In this document: positions 17,022 through 24,732 of the stretch, in pieces
Layout: the number at the start of each line of letters is the position of its first letter
Numbering within the stretch: the stretch's first letter is position 1
Assembly: GCA_046582565.1 (NCBI GenBank)
Contig: JAYGED010000134.1
Location: forward strand, 1 to 30,733
DNA length: 30,733 nucleotides
Source: JAYGED01 sp046582565
Lineage (GTDB): Bacteria > Pseudomonadota > Alphaproteobacteria > JAAXGF01
Direction of reading: 5' to 3'
The notes under the pieces: model-generated
What the model saw: the letters and a program-made list of their open reading frames with translations, nothing else
What the model was told of the DNA's origin: nothing
The model's database searches: none
Position numbers and translations under genes: made by a program

Positions 17022-18038
17022 CTAGTAGGGCTCGTCGAGACGTTTGGCGAGTTCCTCGACATTCTCGGGCGGCCACTCGGTAACCTCCATGCCCAGATGG
17101 AGACTCATTTTTGTCAGGACTTCCTTGATTTCGTTCAGCGACTTGCGACCGAAATTCGGGGTCCGCAGCATTTCCTGCTCGGTCTTCTGCACCAAGTCGC
17201 CGATATAGACGATGTTGTCATTCTTGAGGCAGTTGGCCGAACGCACGGAAAGCTCCAGCTCGTCGACCTTGCGCAGCAGGTTGGAATTGAAGGCCGGCGC
17301 CGGCGCTTCGCTCTCGGCCTGGGCAACCCGGGGCTCTTCGAAATTGATGAACAGCTGAAGCTGGTCCTGCAGAATACGCGCCGCCAGGGCAACCGCATCC
17401 TCGGGCGAAATCGCGCCGTTCGTCTCGACCCTCATGGACAGCTTGTCATAGTTGGTGACCTGGCCGACGCGGGTGTTATCGACCTTGTAGGAAACCTTCG
17501 ATATCGGGCTGAACAGCGCATCGACCGGAACCAGGCCAATCGGCGCATCCTCGGCACGGTTAAGCGCCGCCGGCACATAGCCTTTGCCGGACTCAACGGT
17601 CAGTTCCATGCTCAGCTTGGCGCCCTTATCGAGGGTGCAGATGTGGTGGTCGGGATCCAGCACCTCGATATCGGAACCGGTCTCAATATTCGAGGCGGTG
17701 ACCTCGCCGGGGCCAGAGGCCTTCAGGGTCATACGGCGGGAACCTTCGCCATGCATGAGCAGCCCGGTGCCCTTCAGGTTGAGGACGAGATCGGTAACAT
17801 CCTCGCGCACGCCGGGGATTGACGAAAACTCATGCAGAACGCCGTCGATCTGCACCGAGGTAATCGCCGCCCCCTGAAGGGACGATAGCAGAATGCGCCT
17901 GAGCGCATTGCCCAGGGTTAGTCCGAATCCCCGCTCCAGCGGCTCAGCGACGATGGTCGCCACTTTTTCCGCATTGTCGCCCGCGTCGATTTCGAGCTTG
18001 GAAGGTTTGATCAGTTCTTGCCAGTTCTTCTGAATCAC
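17022..18038 (-). CDS. rpoA: RNA polymerase alpha subunit
   Basis: Scaffold subunit of RNA polymerase. The 338 residues comprise the N-terminal dimerisation/assembly domain (about 1-235, 'LERGFGLTLGNALRRILLSS'), a linker, and the C-terminal domain (about 255-325) with 'RSANCLKNDNIVYIGDLVQ' that contacts UP-element DNA and activators. The start is GTG (MIQKNWQEL), preceded by GAGGTC. The 90-bp gap to rpsK contains two small perfect hairpins, an unusual feature that could set the ratio of alpha to ribosomal proteins. Confidence 0.98.
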   Translation of the reverse strand: MIQKNWQELIKPSKLEIDAGDNAEKVATIVAEPLERGFGLTLGNALRRILLSSLQGAAITSVQIDGVLHEFSSIPGVREDVTDLVLNLKGTGLLMHGEGSRRMTLKASGPGEVTASNIETGSDIEVLDPDHHICTLDKGAKLSMELTVESGKGYVPAALNRAEDAPIGLVPVDALFSPISKVSYKVDNTRVGQVTNYDKLSMRVETNGAISPEDAVALAARILQDQLQLFINFEEPRVAQAESEAPAPAFNSNLLRKVDELELSVRSANCLKNDNIVYIGDLVQKTEQEMLRTPNFGRKSLNEIKEVLTKMSLHLGMEVTEWPPENVEELAKRLDEPY

Positions 18039-18060
18039 GAATTTGACCTCACGATCGATG

Positions 18061-18076
18061 GGCGGAACAGTCCGCC
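18061..18076 (-). promoter_or_regulatory. Hairpin upstream of rpoA
   Basis: GGCGGA-loop-TCCGCC, a perfect 6-bp GC stem with a 4-nt loop, ending 22 nt before the rpoA GTG. It lacks a T tract, so it is more likely a processing or translation-control element than a terminator. Confidence 0.45.
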
Positions 18077-18094
18077 GGATATAAATTCAAAACC

Positions 18095-18110
18095 GCGCAC
18101 AACTGTGCGC
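18095..18110 (-). promoter_or_regulatory. Second hairpin in the rpsK-rpoA gap, terminator-like
   Basis: GCGCAC-loop-GTGCGC, a perfect 6-bp stem with a 4-nt loop, followed on the minus strand by GGTTTTG. It lies 18 nt after the rpsK stop and could act as a weak attenuator or as protection for the upstream mRNA end. Confidence 0.4.
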
Positions 18111-18128
18111 CGTAAACGAAAAAGCTAT

Positions 18129-18521
18129 TTAGACACGACGCCGCTTGGGCGGCCGACAGCCATTGTGGGGAATACGGCTGACATCCTTGATGGACGTCAA
18201 CGTGAACCCAACGGTTTGCAACGCGCGCAAAGCCGACTCACGACCCGAACCGGGGCCTCTGACCTGGACTTCGAGGGTCTTCATGCCATGTTCCTGGGCT
18301 TTGAGACCGGCGCTTTCCGCGGCCATCTGAGCGGCATAGGGGGTCGATTTACGCGACCCCTTGAAGCCCTGCCCACCCGCTGACGACCAGGCGATGGTGT
18401 TGCCCTGGGCATCGGTGATGGTGATGATGGTGTTGTTGAACGTCGCGCTCACATGGGCGACGCCGGAGGAAATGTTTTTGCGTTCGCGACGTTTTACGCG
18501 CGACGCCTGATCTTTTGCCAT
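18129..18521 (-). CDS. rpsK: 30S ribosomal protein S11
   Basis: Small-subunit platform protein, partner of S6/S18 and close to the mRNA exit. The 130 residues include 'HVSATFNNTIITITDAQGN', 'GPGSGRESALRALQ' and the invariant C-terminus 'HNGCRPPKRRRV'. It lies 9 bp after rpsM. Confidence 0.98.
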   Translation of the reverse strand: MAKDQASRVKRRERKNISSGVAHVSATFNNTIITITDAQGNTIAWSSAGGQGFKGSRKSTPYAAQMAAESAGLKAQEHGMKTLEVQVRGPGSGRESALRALQTVGFTLTSIKDVSRIPHNGCRPPKRRRV

Positions 18522-18530
18522 GGCCCTCTC

Positions 18531-18899
18531 CTATTTCTTCTTGCCGGCGATGGGCCGGGCGGGACCCTTGCGGGTCCGGGCGTTGGTATGGGTTCTCTGG
18601 CCACGAACCGGCAGGCCGCGACGATGGCGCAGCCCCCGGTAGCAGCCCATGTCCATCATCCGTTTGATGTTCATGGCGGTAGTGCGCCTGAGGTCGCCCT
18701 CAACCACATAACTGCTGTCGATTGCCTCGCGGATCTGAATAACCTCGGCTTCGGCCAGTTCATTGACCCGGCGTTCACGCGGAAGGCCGATCGTCTGGCA
18801 AATCTCGAGCGCCTTGGTGCGGCCAATGCCGAAAATGTACGTCAAGGCAATCTCGACACGCTTGTTTGTGGGTATATTGACACCGGCTATACGGGCCAC
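18531..18899 (-). CDS. rpsM: 30S ribosomal protein S13
   Basis: Head protein of the 30S subunit that bridges to the 50S and contacts P-site tRNA. The 122 residues begin 'MARIAGVNIPTNKRVEIAL' and end with the basic tail 'RTHTNARTRKGPARPIAGKK'. The start is GTG at 18899 with a good AAGGAG 8 nt upstream. It is the first gene behind the strong promoter overlapping the adk stop, with a leader of about 100 nt. Confidence 0.98.
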   Translation of the reverse strand: MARIAGVNIPTNKRVEIALTYIFGIGRTKALEICQTIGLPRERRVNELAEAEVIQIREAIDSSYVVEGDLRRTTAMNIKRMMDMGCYRGLRHRRGLPVRGQRTHTNARTRKGPARPIAGKKK

Positions 18900-18949
18900 G
18901 GCTAGTTCTCCTTAATCATGACAAGACGCGTCTGATTCGTGACAAAAAC

Positions 18950-18978
18950 ATGCGGATCGCTGATCTTTAGGACCGCAT
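18950..18978 (-). promoter_or_regulatory. Leader hairpin of the rpsM operon
   Basis: On the minus strand ATGCGG (18973-18978) pairs with CCGCAT (18950-18955) across a 17-nt loop and is followed directly by GTTTTT (18944-18949). The stem is short for a terminator, but stem plus T run inside a ribosomal-protein leader suggests attenuation. Confidence 0.35.
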
Positions 18979-19004
18979 TAAACCTATGATGAGGGCGGAG
19001 CGCG

Positions 19005-19032
19005 ATTATAGAAAAATTAGTCATCTAGTCAA
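19005..19032 (-). promoter_or_regulatory. Strong promoter for rpsM-rpsK-rpoA-rplQ
   Basis: TTGACT (19027-19032), a 16-bp spacer and TATAAT (19005-19010) on the minus strand: five of six and six of six matches to the sigma70 consensus. The -35 box contains the adk stop codon. The predicted start near 18998 gives a leader of about 100 nt to rpsM. Confidence 0.8.
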
Positions 19033-19688
19033 TCGTCTCCATGCCCATTGATGGCGGATTTAATCTGCTTGGTCACTTCGTCTATGTCCATCATGCCATC
19101 GACGCTGACAAGCCTGTTTTGAGCATCGTAATAGGGCAGCAAAGGCGCGGTCTGCCCGTAATAGACTTCGAGGCGCACGGCAACGGCTTCCGCGTTGTCG
19201 TCATCGCGCCGGGTAAATCGAATTCCGCCGCATATGTCGCAAACTTTTTCGCGCTTAGGACGATTGAACTGGTCGTGATACGCGGCGCCGCAATCAGAAC
19301 AGGAAAACCGCCCCGCAATCCGCGCGATAAGCTTTTCATCGTCGACCCTGATCTCTACAACCTGATCGATTTCCACGTCTTTTGCGGTGAGCATCTTATC
19401 GAGGGAATCCGCTTGGTTGAGGGTGCGCGGGAACCCGTCGAGAATGAAACCGCTGGAACACTCCGGTGTGGCTATTTTTTCGGAGACGATGGCAACAGCG
19501 ATGTCGTCTGATACATACTCGCCAGCGTCCATCACGGACTTGGCCTGGCGGCCGACTTCGGTGCCCTCCTCGATAGCTTGGCGCAGCATATCGCCGGTCG
19601 AAAGCTGCACCAGATTATAGGCAGCAGCGATACGCTTGGCTTGGGTTCCTTTGCCGGAACCTGGGGGACCCATGAAGATCAAATTCAC
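19029..19688 (-). CDS. adk: Adenylate kinase
   Basis: Interconverts ATP + AMP and two ADP in the cytosol. The 219 residues carry the P-loop GPPGSGKGT (7-15), 'LSTGDMLRQAI' and 'GFILDGFPRT' for AMP binding. The long LID domain has a four-cysteine zinc site, 'CSDC...CDIC', a form seen in many bacteria but not in E. coli. The start is GTG overlapping the secY stop (GTGA), so it is translationally coupled to secY. Its own stop codon forms part of the next promoter. Confidence 0.97.
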   Translation of the reverse strand: MNLIFMGPPGSGKGTQAKRIAAAYNLVQLSTGDMLRQAIEEGTEVGRQAKSVMDAGEYVSDDIAVAIVSEKIATPECSSGFILDGFPRTLNQADSLDKMLTAKDVEIDQVVEIRVDDEKLIARIAGRFSCSDCGAAYHDQFNRPKREKVCDICGGIRFTRRDDDNAEAVAVRLEVYYGQTAPLLPYYDAQNRLVSVDGMMDIDEVTKQIKSAINGHGDD

Positions 19689-21028
19689 CCGCGCCTTCCT
19701 CTGAGCTTGGATTTCTTGATCAACCCTTCGTACTGGTGAGCCAGAAGATGGGAATGAATCTGCGCCACCGTATCCATGGTGACCGAGATGACGATGAGCA
19801 ACGAGGTGCCGCCGAAATAGAAGGGCAGTGAAAATTTCGCAGACAGTATTTCCGGCAACAGACAGACGGCCGAAAGATAGAGCGCGCCGACCACGGTCAG
19901 GCGGGTCAGAACATAATCGAGGTATTCGGCCGTGTTCTTGCCGGGCCGGATGCCGGGGATGAAACCGCCGTTCTTCTTGAGGTTATCGGCGGTGTCCTCG
20001 GGGTTGAAGACGACCGATGTGTAGAAGAAGGCAAAGAAAATGATCCCCGCCATATAGAGGGCGATGAACAGCGGCTGGCCACGACCGAGATAATTGACAA
20101 CCTGAGATATCCATTCTGGCCCCGTGCCGGCGTTGAACCCGGCAACGGTGATCGGCAGCAGCAGGATCGATGAGGCAAAGATCGGCGGAATAACGCCGGC
20201 GGTATTGAGCTTCAGGGGCAGATGCGAACTCTCGCCGCCAAACATGCGCTGGCCGACCTGGCGCTTCGGATACTGCACCACGATGCGCCGTTGCGCGCGC
20301 TCCATGAAGACGATGAAGGTCACCACGACGACGACCATGACGATGATGAACAGAATGAAGAAGGTCGACAGCGCCCCGGTGCGGCCAAGCTCGAGAGTGC
20401 CAGCCATGGCGCTCGGCAATTGGGCGACGATGCCGGAAAAGATAATCAGCGAAATGCCATTGCCGACGCCGCGCGCGGTAATCTGCTCGCCCAGCCACAT
20501 CAGGAAGATCGTGCCGCCGGTCAGGGTGACGACGGTGGTGAAACGGAAGAAGAAACCGGGATCGATCACCGCGGAACCGACCGAGCCGGCCATGCCTTCG
20601 AGGCCGACGGCAATGCCGTAACCCTGAAGCACTGACAACAGCACCGTACCGTAACGGGTGTATTGATTGATCTTCTTGCGCCCCGCTTCGCCTTCCTTCT
20701 TGAGCTGTTCGAGTTTCGGCGAGACGGTCGTCATGAGCTGCATGATGATCGACGCCGAGATGTAAGGCATGATGTTGAGCGCAAAGATCGTCATGCGCTG
20801 GAGAGCGCCGCCTGACAGCATATTGAACATATCCAGGATGCCGCCGGACGTCTGCTTGAACACGTCTTCAAGAATGTTCGGATCGACACCCGGAATGGGA
20901 ATATAGGTGCCCAGCCGGTAAATGATCAGCGCGAAGACTGTGAACCACAGACGCTTCTTGAGTTCCGTTGCCTTGGAAAGGGCCCCGAAATTCAGATTAG
21001 CGGCAAGCTGTTCGGCGGCTGACGCCAT
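19685..21028 (-). CDS. secY: Protein translocase subunit SecY
   Basis: Central pore of the SecYEG translocon in the inner membrane. The 447 residues contain ten hydrophobic helices. Hallmarks are the N-terminal 'LGTYIPIPGVD', the plug region 'GGALQRMTIFALNIMPYISA', the cytosolic loop 'ERAQRRIVVQYPKRQVG', and 'NPEDTADNLKKNGGFIPGIR' near TM8. It is 6 bp after rplO and overlaps adk by 4 bp. Confidence 0.98.
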   Translation of the reverse strand: MASAAEQLAANLNFGALSKATELKKRLWFTVFALIIYRLGTYIPIPGVDPNILEDVFKQTSGGILDMFNMLSGGALQRMTIFALNIMPYISASIIMQLMTTVSPKLEQLKKEGEAGRKKINQYTRYGTVLLSVLQGYGIAVGLEGMAGSVGSAVIDPGFFFRFTTVVTLTGGTIFLMWLGEQITARGVGNGISLIIFSGIVAQLPSAMAGTLELGRTGALSTFFILFIIVMVVVVVTFIVFMERAQRRIVVQYPKRQVGQRMFGGESSHLPLKLNTAGVIPPIFASSILLLPITVAGFNAGTGPEWISQVVNYLGRGQPLFIALYMAGIIFFAFFYTSVVFNPEDTADNLKKNGGFIPGIRPGKNTAEYLDYVLTRLTVVGALYLSAVCLLPEILSAKFSLPFYFGGTSLLIVISVTMDTVAQIHSHLLAHQYEGLIKKSKLRGRRG

Positions 21029-21034
21029 TGTGGT

Positions 21035-21640
21035 CTACTCCTGATCCTCGCTGGCCGCGCCAGCATTAGGCGTGTCTTCTTGGGCTTCCTCGGCCTTCTT
21101 GGCTGACTTGACTGACTTGGCCGACTTTGCTGACTTGGCCGACTTAGCTTTCTTGGCTTTCTTCGGCTCCTTCTGCGCGGGGGCTTCAGGCATAACGACC
21201 TTGCCGCCGGCCTTTTCAACAGCGGCAACCGCGGTCTTCGATGCGCCTTCAACATGGATGGTCAGGGACGCCTTAAGCTCGCCACGGGCCAGCAGGCGCA
21301 GACCATTAGCGTTGTCTCGCACCAGGCCGATGGCAACCAGGGCGGCGCGATCAACGGGCTTCTTGGCCGCCAGCTTGCCGTCGTCGACGGCCTTTTGCAG
21401 GCTGTCGAGATTGACGATCTCGAAATGCTTGCGAAACAGATTGGTGAAGCCGCGCTTGGGCAGGCGACGATAAAGCGGCATCTGGCCGCCCTCGAAGCCC
21501 TTGATGGCCACGCCACTGCGTGCTTTCTGCCCCTTCATACCCCGGCCAGAGGTCTTGCCCTTGCCTGAGCCGATGCCGCGTCCAACGCGGGTGCGCGCCT
21601 TGCGGGCGCCTGGGTTATCGGAGAGTTCGTTGAGGTTCAT
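21035..21640 (-). CDS. rplO: 50S ribosomal protein L15 with repeat-built tail
   Basis: Late-assembly 23S-binding protein. The core (1-156) shows 'RVGRGIGSGKGKTSGRGMKG' and 'FEGGQMPLYRRLPKRGFTN'. The product is 201 residues, while typical L15 has about 145-160. The extra 45 residues are a Lys/Ala/Ser block of AKS repeats followed by an acidic stretch ending EDQE. The repeat is also visible as a 9-bp DNA unit. A perfect hairpin lies between rpmD and this gene. Confidence 0.97.
   Translation of the reverse strand: MNLNELSDNPGARKARTRVGRGIGSGKGKTSGRGMKGQKARSGVAIKGFEGGQMPLYRRLPKRGFTNLFRKHFEIVNLDSLQKAVDDGKLAAKKPVDRAALVAIGLVRDNANGLRLLARGELKASLTIHVEGASKTAVAAVEKAGGKVVMPEAPAQKEPKKAKKAKSAKSAKSAKSVKSAKKAEEAQEDTPNAGAASEDQE
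21098..21160. repeat. 9-bp minisatellite inside rplO
   Basis: Seven degenerate units of a 9-bp motif (consensus cttggctga on the plus strand) encode the AKS/VKS repeats of the L15 tail. The length is a multiple of 3, so copy-number changes would keep the frame. Confidence 0.75.
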
Positions 21641-21654
21641 AGTAACCCTTTCCC

Positions 21655-21672
21655 GACGCCCATACGGGCGTC
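21655..21672 (-). promoter_or_regulatory. Hairpin upstream of rplO
   Basis: GACGCCC-loop-GGGCGTC: a perfect 7-bp stem with a 4-nt loop in the 39-bp gap between the rpmD stop and the rplO ATG. It lies directly before the purine-rich ribosome binding region GGGAAAGGG. There is no T tract. Confidence 0.5.
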
Positions 21673-21679
21673 CGTGCCG

Positions 21680-21880
21680 CTATTCGGCGTCTTCAACCCG
21701 CACGAGATGCGGAATTTTATTGATCATGCCGCGTACTGAAGCCGTGTCTTCAAGCTCGCGGGTGCGGTGCATCTTGTTCAGGCCGAGACCGATGAGGGTC
21801 TGACGCTGGTACTTCTGGCGCCCGATGGGGCTGCCGACCTGGGTGACGCGGAGCGTCTTAGCTGATGATTTTGTCGCCAT
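21680..21880 (-). CDS. rpmD: 50S ribosomal protein L30
   Basis: 66 residues, normal for bacterial L30. The core 'VTQVGSPIGRQKYQRQTLIG' and 'LGLNKMHRTRELEDT' are conserved. The open frame extends 30 codons upstream into rpsE, but MATKSSAKTLRV at 21880 matches the family start. The gap to rpsE is 10 bp. Confidence 0.95.
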   Translation of the reverse strand: MATKSSAKTLRVTQVGSPIGRQKYQRQTLIGLGLNKMHRTRELEDTASVRGMINKIPHLVRVEDAE

Positions 21881-21890
21881 GATAAAACCC

Positions 21891-22451
21891 CTAAGCCTTC
21901 GCTTCCGTCGCAGCCGCGGCCGCGCCGCCCACATCGCGGCGGTTGATGATTTCACTGACCTTCTTGCCACGCTTGGCGGCGATGGCGCGCGGCGAATTCA
22001 GCTTTACCAGGGCATCGAAAGTAGCGCGCACCATGTTGTAAGGGTTTGAACTGCCTATCGATTTTGTCACCACGTCTTGAACACCAACGGTCTCGAACAC
22101 GGCGCGCATGGGTCCGCCGGCGATGATGCCGGTGCCTGGCGGGGCGGCGCGCAGCACCACCCGGCTGGCGCCGAAACGGCCGGTAATGTCATGATGCAGA
22201 GTACGGCCTTCACGCAGCGCCACGCGTATCATCTGGCGCTTCGCCTGTTCGGTCGCCTTGCGAATTGCCTCGGGGACCTCGCGCGCCTTACCCTTGCCGA
22301 AGCCAACCCGGCCCTTGGTATCGCCGACGACGACCAATGCCGCGAAGCCGAAACGGCGGCCGCCCTTGACCACCTTGGCGACACGGTTGATGCCGACCAA
22401 CTTGTCGACGAGATCGTCATCCTCGGCGTTGCGCTTGTCGAAATATGCCAT
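21891..22451 (-). CDS. rpsE: 30S ribosomal protein S5
   Basis: Accuracy-related 30S protein. The 186 residues have the N-terminal domain 'INRVAKVVKGGRRFGFAALV', then 'VGFGKGKAREVPEAIRKA' and the C-terminal domain 'VVLRAAPPGTGIIAGGPMRA' and 'SIGSSNPYNMVRATFDAL'. A short Ala-rich tail (GGAAAAATEAKA) extends the C-terminus. Confidence 0.98.
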   Translation of the reverse strand: MAYFDKRNAEDDDLVDKLVGINRVAKVVKGGRRFGFAALVVVGDTKGRVGFGKGKAREVPEAIRKATEQAKRQMIRVALREGRTLHHDITGRFGASRVVLRAAPPGTGIIAGGPMRAVFETVGVQDVVTKSIGSSNPYNMVRATFDALVKLNSPRAIAAKRGKKVSEIINRRDVGGAAAAATEAKA

Positions 22452-22476
22452 GAATGCTGCCTTTACTGCATCTTAG

Positions 22477-22839
22477 CTAGAATGAAAGTCCGCCCTCGCG
22501 GACCGCGTCCGCCAGGGATTTAACCCGTCCGTGAAACAGATAACCGCCGCGGTCGAACACCACCTTGGTGACGCCCGCATCAATCGCCCGTTTGGCGATC
22601 AGCGTGCCGACCTGCTCCGCCGCTGCCTTGTCGCTGCCGTTCTTGAGCTTGCTCTTCAAGGATTTGTCGAGCGACGATGCCGCCGCCAGAGTCACGCCAT
22701 TTGCGTCGTCAATGACCTGGGCATAGATATGGCAGTTCGACCGGAAAACCGACAGACGGGGGCGGCCGGTAGAGAGCTTTTTCAGCCTCGTGCGCACCCG
22801 CCGCTTACGGCGATCGTAGAGATGTTTTGTTGATTTCAT
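22477..22839 (-). CDS. rplR: 50S ribosomal protein L18
   Basis: 5S rRNA-binding protein. The 120 residues start 'MKSTKHLYDRRKRRVRTRLK' and end 'DRGGYLFHGRVKSLADAVRE', both conserved. It is 11 bp after rplF. Confidence 0.98.
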   Translation of the reverse strand: MKSTKHLYDRRKRRVRTRLKKLSTGRPRLSVFRSNCHIYAQVIDDANGVTLAAASSLDKSLKSKLKNGSDKAAAEQVGTLIAKRAIDAGVTKVVFDRGGYLFHGRVKSLADAVREGGLSF

Positions 22840-22850
22840 AGCCGCATCAC

Positions 22851-23384
22851 CTACTTCTTCTTGCCTTCCTTACGCCGGACCCATTCGCCGACGTAACGGA
22901 TACCCTTGCCTTTGTAAGGCTCGGGCTTACGGAATTTGCGAATTTCAGCCGCGACCTGACCGACACGCTGGCGGTCGATGCCAGAAACAGCGATCTGGGT
23001 CGGCTTCTCGCATTCGATCTTGATGCCTTCCGGCATGGGATATTCGATATCGTGGCTGTAGCCGAGCTGCAGGGTCAGGGTCTTGCCGGAGACCGACGCG
23101 CGATACCCAACGCCCTGAATTTCCAACTCGACCTTGAAGCCCTCCGAAACCCCGGTGACCATGTTGTCGATGATGCTGCGCGACGTTCCCCACATGGAAC
23201 GGGCGCGCTTACCTTGGTTGATCGGCGTCACCGTCACCTGTCCATCGCCGACGCCTATTTGGACATCGTCGGTGAGCTGGACGGAGAGCTCACCGAGCTT
23301 TCCCTTGACCTTGATTTGCTGGCCAACGACGGCGACATCGACGCCGCTCGGAATAACCACTGGATGTTTGCCTACACGAGACAT
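22851..23384 (-). CDS. rplF: 50S ribosomal protein L6
   Basis: 177 residues, the usual L6 length. The start MSRVGKHPVVIPSGV at 23384 is the family start; the open frame runs 29 codons further into rpsH. Duplicated L6 folds are visible, and the C-terminal signature 'KPEPYKGKGIRYVGEWVRRK' is intact. It lies near the factor-binding site of the 50S subunit. Confidence 0.97.
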   Translation of the reverse strand: MSRVGKHPVVIPSGVDVAVVGQQIKVKGKLGELSVQLTDDVQIGVGDGQVTVTPINQGKRARSMWGTSRSIIDNMVTGVSEGFKVELEIQGVGYRASVSGKTLTLQLGYSHDIEYPMPEGIKIECEKPTQIAVSGIDRQRVGQVAAEIRKFRKPEPYKGKGIRYVGEWVRRKEGKKK

Positions 23385-23403
23385 CTTATCGCTCCCAAAG
23401 GCT

Positions 23404-23799
23404 CTAGAATACGCGACACAGGACTTCGCCGCCGACATTGGCGACCCGCGCTTCGCTGTCCGACATGACACCTTGCGGCGTCGACAGGATCGAGATGCCG
23501 AGACCGTTGTAGATGGTCGGCAGATCCTTGATCGACGAATAAACCCGGCGGCCCGGCTTGGAGACCCGGCTGATCTCGCGGATCACCGGCTCGCCTTCGT
23601 GATATTTCAGCTCGATCGAGAGTTCCGGCTTGCCGGAGTCTTCCTCGAACTGGGTATAGCCACGGATGTAGCCTTCACGCTGCAAGACATCGAGCAGGTT
23701 GGCGCGCAGCTTCGAGGCGGGGCTGTTCACCGCCGCCTTGTGGGCCCGTTGGCCGTTGCGGATACGGGTCAGCATGTCCCCGATGGGGTCGGTCATCAT
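23404..23799 (-). CDS. rpsH: 30S ribosomal protein S8
   Basis: Primary 16S rRNA-binding protein and, in E. coli, the translational repressor of the spc operon through the L5 region. The 131 residues start 'MMTDPIGDMLTRIRNGQ' and contain the conserved 'STPQGVMSDSEARVANVGGE' C-terminus. Two adjacent ATG codons can start it (23799 or 23796). Confidence 0.98.
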   Translation of the reverse strand: MMTDPIGDMLTRIRNGQRAHKAAVNSPASKLRANLLDVLQREGYIRGYTQFEEDSGKPELSIELKYHEGEPVIREISRVSKPGRRVYSSIKDLPTIYNGLGISILSTPQGVMSDSEARVANVGGEVLCRVF

Positions 23800-23812
23800 G
23801 GTGCCGTCTCCC

Positions 23813-24118
23813 CTACCAGCTCGACTTCACGACGCCGGGAACATATCCCGCCGAGGCGAGTTCCCGCAGCGCGATGCGCGACATGCGAAACTTGCGGTAA
23901 AAACCGCGCGGACGTCCGGTAATTTCGCATCGATTCCTAACCCTTATCTTCGCCGAATTACGCGGCAGCTCGGCAAGCTTGAGCCTTGCGGCAAAACGCT
24001 CCTCCTGAGGCAACGTCGAATCATTCGCCGTCTGTTTGAGCGCCGCACGCTTGGCGGCAAACTTCGCCACCAGCTTCTGACGCAGCTTGTTTTTTTCGAT
24101 GGAACTTTTCTTCGCCAT
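23813..24118 (-). CDS. rpsN: 30S ribosomal protein S14 (zinc-free type)
   Basis: 101 residues with 'RCEITGRPRGFYRKFRMSRI' and 'LASAGYVPGVVKSSW'. The length and the lack of CxxC pairs place it in the long, zinc-independent class. It is encoded between L5 and S8, the standard spc order. Confidence 0.98.
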   Translation of the reverse strand: MAKKSSIEKNKLRQKLVAKFAAKRAALKQTANDSTLPQEERFAARLKLAELPRNSAKIRVRNRCEITGRPRGFYRKFRMSRIALRELASAGYVPGVVKSSW

Positions 24119-24133
24119 GGACGAGACCTCTCG

Positions 24134-24709
24134 TTAATCCGATGTGCTGCCGGCCGTATCGTCTGGCAGGTCCGGAAAGGGCATTTGAAACCCCGCGAGC
24201 AACGCCTTGGCTTCCTCGTCGGTTTTCGCCGAGGTCACAATGACGATGTCCATCCCGCGGATAGTATCAATTTTGTCGTAGTCGACTTCCGGAAACACGA
24301 TCTGTTCCGTAAGCCCAAGGGCGTAATTGCCACGCCCGTCGAAACTCTTCTCCGAGACCCCCCGGAAATCACGCACGCGCGGCAGCGCAATGGTGATCAG
24401 GCGGTCAAGAAATTCATACATCTGCTCGCGCCTGAGCGTCACCTTGCAGCCGATGGGCATGCCTTCACGCAGCTTGAAGACCGACACCGAACGTTTGGCG
24501 CGGATGACGATAGGTTTGCGGCCGGTGATCGCCGTCATGTCGGCAACCGCCGAGGTAATCACCTTGCTGTCGCCCGTCGCTTCGCCAACACCCATGTTGA
24601 CGACGATCTTTTTGACCTTGGGCACCTGCATAGGGTTCTTATAGTCGAACTGCTTTTGCAGCTCGCCTTTGACGACGTTGTCATAAAGTTCACGAAAGCG
24701 CGAAGCCAT
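24134..24709 (-). CDS. rplE: 50S ribosomal protein L5
   Basis: Central-protuberance protein binding 5S rRNA and contacting P-site tRNA. The 191 residues include 'NPMQVPKVKKIVVNMGVGEA', 'GCKVTLRREQMYEFLDRLI' and 'DKIDTIRGMDIVIVTSAKTD'. A tail of about 12 residues (DLPDDTAGSTSD) makes it longer than the 179-residue E. coli protein. Confidence 0.98.
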   Translation of the reverse strand: MASRFRELYDNVVKGELQKQFDYKNPMQVPKVKKIVVNMGVGEATGDSKVITSAVADMTAITGRKPIVIRAKRSVSVFKLREGMPIGCKVTLRREQMYEFLDRLITIALPRVRDFRGVSEKSFDGRGNYALGLTEQIVFPEVDYDKIDTIRGMDIVIVTSAKTDEEAKALLAGFQMPFPDLPDDTAGSTSD

Positions 24710-24732
24710 GATCTGTTTCCTTCTGCTCCGGC

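Noticed and set aside
17097..17822. Plus-strand open frame of 241 codons opposite rpoA
   Set aside because: Antisense shadow of rpoA, with no domain and no ribosome binding context.
18900..19028. rpmJ (L36) or another small gene between adk and rpsM
   Set aside because: No frame encodes the short basic L36 sequence. The gap is explained by a promoter and a leader.
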